Shown in pieces: positions 58,649 through 64,000 of a stretch of 64,000 nucleotides of DNA (within the stretch, counting starts at the first letter, position 1; each line of letters opens with the position of its first letter). The notes beneath the pieces were generated by a model. The model was not told where the DNA came from. It made no database searches and saw nothing but the letters and a program-made list of their open reading frames with translations. This stretch comes from Tigriopus japonicus (taxonomy: Eukaryota; Arthropoda; Copepoda; Harpacticoida; Harpacticidae). The translations under genes and the position numbers were made by a program. Where the stretch lies: the NCBI GenBank assembly GCA_010645155.1, contig JAAGOF010000070.1, forward strand, positions 1,177,223 through 1,241,222, given 5' to 3'.

Positions 58649-59082
58649 TTAAGTGATATTTTTTATTGGTTTGAATTATTTCGACATAAGCTCCTAAACT
58701 CAAAAAAATTCATTTATTTTTGCAAAATTATAAAGCTATATGAAATCTTTGGGAATTTGATTTTTCATATGACTAGTAGCGTTTTTCGGCTTCTTTGGGG
58801 TCAACAATGGACCATTCAAAGCCAAATAACTCAGCTGTTGATTTATGAATTTTTATTCAATTTGAATTCATTAGGTAACTAAATGGTCTCTAAAAATGGG
58901 TTAAATAGGTTATTAAAAAATGTTATAATTAATAGGTTTTTAGGTATATAACTTTTTCCCTGGGCCTAAACTTATATTATACAATAAAAGTAAAGTTGTT
59001 TCCATAAAATTTTGGGTCCAAAGAGTGCCATGATGTCTTTGGGTATTGTGATTCAAACCTAAAAAGCCATTCGGAACACCGT
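58649..59082. mobile_element. Single arm of the 3189-4319 foldback family
   Basis: It corresponds to the right arm of the foldback element, from TTAAGTGATATTTTTT to the outer end CATTCGGAACACCGTG, with scattered mismatches. The opposite arm is absent and the inner edge abuts a LINE fragment. Confidence 0.85.
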
Positions 59083-59960
59083 GTCTCATATACGTGTACT
59101 TCACTATTGATATGTAGGAGTCACGGAATGAGCGTGTAGCCTCGTCGAGTATTTGATAACAACTGTTTATTCAGGGCTCAGGGTAGTCAGACCCGGCACT
59201 ACAGATAGAAACCGTGTCAAATGTCCATCTTGTGTACACGAACGTTATGGTGATCGAAAGCTTTTATAGGTATTTGATATAGCTTTGAAAATGATATTAT
59301 ATTCTAAGAAACAATCATGAACCTGCAAACATACTCTTCCGCAAAGAGTCTGCGTGTCATTTGAAAATTTTCGTTCGTGTGTCGGATGCATTACTTCAAA
59401 ATTCATTGCACATCACGATTTGGAAAACTGATTCATTCCTCTATGATACCGTATGGTTGGGTTGCTGGTTCATTCGAAACAAAATTACGTAATAAAAAAG
59501 CATGTTGAACCAGTACGATTCTACATATTCATGAATACGACATACGACAACAATCCAAGGGCTCAGCCACAACTTCGTTTGGAAAAAAAAAACACTAGAT
59601 CAAAATCTTCCTAGGGACAGGGCGAAAACGAACTAACACAGGCAGGCTTAGCTTTTGACCATATTTCCGGACCTAATCATTTGAACTTTCTGTCGTGGCA
59701 TCAAATAGAGAATACACAACCCTTCTGACACTCTTCTCCAATCTAACTATCCAATGCTTGCCACTGGCTGGAAATTAGGAACTTGACGAACCAGTCTGTG
59801 TTCTTCCAAAACCAAATACAACCAGTTACTCTCAAACTGATTCTCGAGCTCCAAAACCAAAACATCTACGGAGAGAAAAAGTAAGAGCGCTCGACGCTTT
59901 CATGCACCAATGGAGACGTTGCCGTGCTAGGTTTGCGGAACGGCCACGATACACTCGGAG
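59083..59960. other. Intergenic upstream of secreted-protein copy 2
   Basis: Non-coding by inspection. The proximal part presumably contains the promoter of the gene starting at 60026. Confidence 0.4.
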
Positions 59961-59967
59961 AGATGTC

Positions 59968-59977
59968 GTATATAAAG
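59968..59977 (+). promoter_or_regulatory. TATA box of secreted-protein copy 2
   Basis: GTATATAAAG lies about 57 bp before the ATG, followed at about 27 bp by an initiator-like TATCATTC. Nearly the same spacing as in copy 1. Confidence 0.65.
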
Positions 59978-60025
59978 AATCGCGAATCTCTTCGGTATCA
60001 TTCAATTCGAAACACACACATCAAC

Positions 60026-60588
60026 ATGCAAGTTTATCAAGTTTTGCTTCTCCTTGGATTGGTGGCTTTGGCCGCAGCCACTCCACAAAGGCCCAATCGT
60101 GACCGTGACGATAAGGACCGACCTCACCGTGATGAAGACAGGGACCACGATGATGACGATGGTGGCGAGGACGGCGAGTGCCGCGAGGCTAAACTCGATT
60201 CCAAGCGAGCTTATTGCCGAAAGGCTGTCCTTATCGTGGATGAGGCCACCGAGTGTGCCGATGCCACTGGTGCCGCAGAATTCATTTCGCCACAAGAGAT
60301 TTGCACGGTAAGTTTTCCTGGTTATTCTTTAGACTTGAATGTGTTAGTGATACTTTGATTCAATTGCAGAAAAATCCCGGACAAAACGTTTATATGTGCA
60401 AAATTAAAGGCCGCCGTGAAGTGATGGACTTGGTTGAAGAGTACGTTCGAGCCAAATTGGGAGAAGAAGCGGGCAGGAGGGAGATCCGCGATGAGATGTG
60501 CAATGAGGAGGCCGATTTCTCGGACCTGGACTTATCTTCGTTGACGGTTGAGGAAGGCACTTCCAAGAAGTGTGTTATCTGCCCTTAA
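60026..60588 (+). CDS. Small secreted eight-cysteine protein, copy 2
   Basis: Two exons, 60026-60307 and 60370-60588, with a 62 bp GTAAGT...GCAG intron in phase 0, give 166 residues. Residues 1-19 form a signal peptide (M-Q-V-Y, then a leucine/alanine core ending A-A-A-T). An Arg/Asp/His-rich charged stretch follows, then a region with eight cysteines ending C-V-I-C-P. The frame is open 34 codons upstream, but those codons would precede the signal peptide and overlap the TATA-defined 5' UTR, so 60026 is taken as the start. All eight cysteines are shared with the inverted paralogue at 1756-2318. A possible AATAAA lies at 60853-60858. Function unknown; a secreted defence, cuticle or signalling role would be a guess. 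Confidence 0.87.
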
Positions 60589-60599
60589 ACTGTCAAATT

Positions 60600-61290
60600 G
60601 GTGCTAATATAATTACAATTCAAAATGTGGAAGTTGCATGAGTCAAACAAACTCCATTGGTTGAAATTTTCTGTGATTTTCTGCCAACATTGCGACGTAA
60701 TTTTTGTACCAGAGTGTTCACAATCATATTTTGAACCCAAATTTTAGAGCACTGCGTGCACAGATAGGAGCGATCAATTGTCCAGTGTGCCCTTATTAGT
60801 TTCATAAGAAAGTTGTTATAATTAATAATGAAAAAAAAGCTACGGTAGATTTAATAAATTTTGAATTCAGTCAAAGATATGTGTCTGTTTGAAAAAATAT
60901 ACACTTTTTGATAGATATGATTAAGGACAGGAACTTTAGACGAATAACTTATTTGTCTTTTTTCGTCTTTTTTCGTCATATTTACTCGTTGCGATAAATT
61001 TATTCGTCTAATGTGAATTTTATTAGTCTTATTTCGTCTAATCCGGCAATTTCACTCAACTTTTTTCGTCTAATAAATCAAAAATTGGATTTTGTTTCTT
61101 TTTGGTTTTCTTCTCAAATGTCAAAGCAGATAAACACTTTTAAAAAAGTTCAACTCCCAAACTTGAGCCAAAGTAATAGTTTGATTGCGAGTTGCGTTAT
61201 TGCGTGAACAAAAATTGATCCACACTTATATTTTAACTTGTTGAGTTTCCTGACAGACATTAAGAAAAGGTCACTATTGGACCTTCCAAT
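60600..61290. other. Intergenic with TTCGTCT-rich cryptic repeats
   Basis: 60940-61080 contains many irregularly spaced TTCGTC(T) strings (cryptic simplicity). No gene is supported. Confidence 0.45.
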
Positions 61291-61299
61291 TCAAAATTC

Positions 61300-61460
61300 G
61301 GGAAAGTATCTTAAAGTATCTTTATCTAGATACTTTTTTCGGGAAAGTATGATGAAGTATCTTTATCATGATATTTTTTCGGCAGACTTTCTTGAAATAT
61401 CTTTATCTAGTTACTTTATTTGGAAAACTATCTTAAACTATCTTTATCTAGATAATGTTT
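61300..61460 (+). repeat. Tandem repeat, about 55 bp unit, three copies
   Basis: Units contain GAAAGTATC, then AGTATCTTTATCTAGATACTT (or variants) and TTTTTCGG. Each unit carries a short palindrome around ATCTAGAT. It lies next to the 3' LTR of the gypsy element. Confidence 0.75.
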
Positions 61461-61648
61461 TCTCTCAATCTTTTGTGTTAAAGCATCCATTATGCATTTT
61501 TTAGTATGCATTGTGCATTTTCCCAAAAAGTATCTTGATAGGTGTTTGATTCAGAACAAGACTCTTTATTTTCCAATCCGATAAAAGAACAAGAACAAAA
61601 CTAGTTTGACCAGTCGGTCATAGATTGGCAGAGATTATCACATCTCCC

Positions 61649-62767
61649 CTACGGTAAGTTCGGATGATCCGGGAAAACGCGCAGAAATCGTCGATTGCGA
61701 ATGATATTGGTCCCTTCCATTTCGATTTCATACGAATGGCCGCTCGGGCACATAGCGTTCACTGACCCTTTCTTTGTCCATTGTTTAGTCAATGGGTCTT
61801 GAAGAATGACACCATCTCCCGGTTTCAATTTAGACAAAGGCTTCGTAGATCGATTGAAGTAATAAGCGGATTTTGCATCCGAAGCTGCCTTTTGCTTTTC
61901 AAAATCTTCGATATCTCCCGAAGAAAGGTTCTTGTAAGATTGTGGATGGGCTGGAACCAACGTCCTTTGTCTCCTCCCAAGGAGTAACTGAGCCGGAGAG
62001 TATCCCAATGATTGTGGGGTATTACGCCACTCTCGTATTGCAATCAGAAAATCTTGCCAATTTGAACACTTAGAGGTGAGATACTTCATGGCTTTGACAC
62101 CAGCTTCGGCGTGTCCATTTGATTGTGGGTGGTATGGAGATGACGTAAGATGTTCGATTTTCATTTCTTGGCAAAATTCTTTAAATGCCGATCGAAATTG
62201 TGGTCCATTGTCGGTCTTGATGGAGCAGGGAATGCCCCAATCAATGAACCACTCAGAAAGGATTTTGATAATAGTGTTTGTGTCCAATTTCCTGAGTTTT
62301 GAAATACATGGCCATCCACTATACCGATCAACAAGCACAACGTAATGTTGCCCTTTCTCCTCAAACAAATCCACTGATACATTTTGAAATGGATATTGAG
62401 AAATTGATTGTGCCAAGGGAGCAGCAGGCTGAGATGGAAGAAGACGTGTGCATTGTTCACATGACGAAATCATATCATTGATATCACGATTCAGTGATGG
62501 CCAATAGTACAATTCTCTGGCCAAGGAGCGGGTTTTAGTTACACCAGAATGGGACAGATGAAGTTTTTGAAGTAGTGGTTTCCGAAGTGTGCGAGGAATT
62601 ATCACTCTGTTGTGGAATAATAGAATCTTGTGTTGATCATCGAAGGACAATACATTCCAGGCGTTCTTGAAATTTCTTGCTGGATGTTCCACGGGTAGAT
62701 CCGATACTTTTGCGTTAGATTTGAATGCGTCAATGATAGCTTGATATTCCATATCATTTTGAGCCAC
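61649..62767 (-). pseudogene. Gypsy pol, integrase
   Basis: A 372-codon frame. The H-H-C-C zinc domain appears as H-L-S-H-S-G with C-E-Q-C. The DDE core has S-V-D-L-F, then TDNGPQFRS, then a Glu in the N-G-H-A-E-A stretch. The C-terminal end has K-L-K-P-G-D and then R-R-F-L-R-V-F before the stop, just inside the LTR border. It resembles the K02A2.6-like gypsy integrases common in invertebrates. The frame is intact but its upstream pol is not. Confidence 0.88.
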
Positions 62768-62840
62768 TGTTGAAATCTCTTGGAATGAGATGTCTTGAAT
62801 ATTGCTTGACGGCGTGATTGTACATTAAAGCACTTCATTT

Positions 62841-63245
62841 TCATCCGCATCTTCTTCCGAATTGAACTTTTGTCTTCGACAACGTGATACCGTGAGTCCG
62901 GCATTTGTCCAAAACATTAATCAAACGAGCTTGAAGAATGGTGACGGATGGAGCAACTATTAGAATGTCGTCAACGATTTTTTGTACTCCGGGAATGCCT
63001 CCAAGAGCTTGATCTCCTCGGAAACAGAACTCGTTTCCCGAGGCATTGAGCCCCATTGGTGCTCGGCAATATTGAAACCTGCCAAAGGGAGTTATGAAGG
63101 CCGTCAGATGACGACTTTTTGGGTCAAGCTCCACTTGCCAGTATCCGTTCTTGGCATCAAGTACTATGAAGAACTTTGATTCTGCTGGGATAGAATTAGA
63201 AATATCACTTGGGGAATGGGAATGGATGGACTGGTCGACAAACAA
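62841..63245 (-). pseudogene. Gypsy pol, reverse transcriptase core
   Basis: Continues the frame-shifted reverse transcriptase. It has FFIVLDAKNGYWQVELD, TPFGRFQYCRAPMGL and the catalytic I-V-D-D-I-L-I, then T-L-S-K-T-K-V-Q-F-G. It ends abruptly where RNase H should follow. Sequence downstream resumes as the acidic linker before integrase, so about 120-200 codons of RNase H seem deleted. Confidence 0.85.
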
Positions 63246-63975
63246 ATCGGTTCAGATTTGTGTAATCCGCAACTAGTCGAACAGATCCATCAGCTTTTGG
63301 TATGAACATTGCGGGACTAGTCCATTCCGTCGGTCCTTTGGGAATTTCAATGATTTTTGAAGATATTAGTTTGTTAATTTCTTCTTTGGCTCTTCCTCGG
63401 AATGCATAAGCCACGGGACGACTTGTGAGAACTTTGGTCGGACTAACTTCTATATCTGTGCGGAGGTGTATGCTCATTGGAGAGGATTTCATGGGACTAA
63501 GGCCGGTTTCACAATCAAAAACGTCTTGGAAGTCTTGGAAAACTTTATTTACCATCATTGAGAGGTCTTCATATGTGTTGACACAATCAATGGACTGAAT
63601 GGCATTTTCGTTAAGTTTGGGGAATGTTAAAGGTATCATGTGTAATTTGACCATATCATGCCACGACAAAAGCATTGTATCCTTGCAACTGGAAGTTACA
63701 AATGCTAATACTTGTGAACTGTACTTGCCGAGATAAACAACCCGAATTTGAACGGCCCCGTGGCAATCCAGCTTCGATCCATTTGCTGCTGAAACTTTAG
63801 GAATGTTGGATGTATCGATGGGTAACTTATACTTTTGGACAAGGTCTAAAGATAAGATTGTTTGAGTTGCTCCAGTATCAGGTATTGCACGCATCTTGAA
63901 AGGAATACCAGATGAGTGGACTTCAATTTCAACGACGGGAGTGGAGTTCGACGATATTCCGATCGTAAAATTCAC
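63205..63975 (-). pseudogene. Gypsy pol, protease and start of reverse transcriptase
   Basis: A 256-codon frame whose true beginning probably lies beyond the window. The retroviral-type aspartic protease active site reads I-P-D-T-G-A-T-Q-T near the N-terminus. The end has the reverse transcriptase N-terminal motifs EEINKLISSKIIEIPKGPTE, W-T-S-P and VRLVADYTNLNRFV, then RPVHPFP. A frameshift near 63207 breaks it; reverse transcriptase continues in the next frame (63245-62841). Confidence 0.85.
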
Positions 63976-64000
63976 ATGGACGGAATGAAGGAGGATAGAC

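Larger units (their letters stand above)
61543..64000 (-). mobile_element. Ty3/gypsy retroelement, defective, runs off the window
   Basis: The element reads on the minus strand. A likely 3' LTR of about 100 bp (61642-61543) starts TGTGATAATC, follows a purine run (AGGGGAG), contains AATAAA and ends CA. The coding parts below give protease, reverse transcriptase and integrase. The RNase H region is missing between reverse transcriptase and integrase, and there are at least two frameshifts, so it is inactive. The gag region and 5' LTR lie beyond 64000. Confidence 0.85.

Overview
The window is animal nuclear DNA, most likely from an arthropod and plausibly a crustacean such as a copepod. The genes are split by GT-AG introns, several only 62-67 bp long. 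The background is AT-rich, most of the space is non-coding, and relics of many transposon families are nested in one another. The species cannot be named from the sequence alone.

I support seven genes. Near the left end (1756-2318, minus) and right end (60026-60588, plus) lie two inverted paralogues of a small secreted protein with eight cysteines. Each has two exons, a TATA box and a 62 bp intron. A complete MGAT2-type N-acetylglucosaminyltransferase II gene (five exons, minus) spans 10665-15304. A possible 28-residue hydrophobic microprotein lies at 18693-18779 (minus). SAP18, a subunit of Sin3/HDAC and splicing-linked ASAP complexes, has three exons at 19920-25697 (plus). A class IIa histone deacetylase (HDAC4/5/7/9 type, three recognised coding exons, minus) spans 40597-47819. 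A small Ser/Thr/Glu-rich secreted protein with its own TATA box is at 55867-56136 (plus).

The rest is mostly repeats. A decayed CR1/Jockey-like LINE (about 33185-37300, minus) has fragments at 51284-52140, 56515-58110 and 58545-58648. A second LINE family is at 52678-53546. A Ty3/gypsy element that has lost its RNase H runs off the right edge (61543-64000). There are tRNA-derived SINEs of at least two families, one sharing its 3' tail with the LINE. There are two hAT-like MITEs with perfect 8 bp target duplications, and a 1.4 kb hAT-like element. Several foldback elements are palindromic over most of their length. Minisatellites are at 5832-6302, 8572-8841 and 61300-61460.

The most notable observations are these. 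The class IIa HDAC has lost a zinc-binding Asp (now Ala692) and has Phe828 at the catalytic Tyr/His position, while keeping its MEF2-binding and 14-3-3 motifs. The secreted paralogues have an almost identical intron but roughly 10% divergent exon 2, which suggests gene conversion. Foldback elements are nested in SINEs and LINEs with clean target duplications, so the order of insertion can be read. All comparisons were made by eye and no database search was run.
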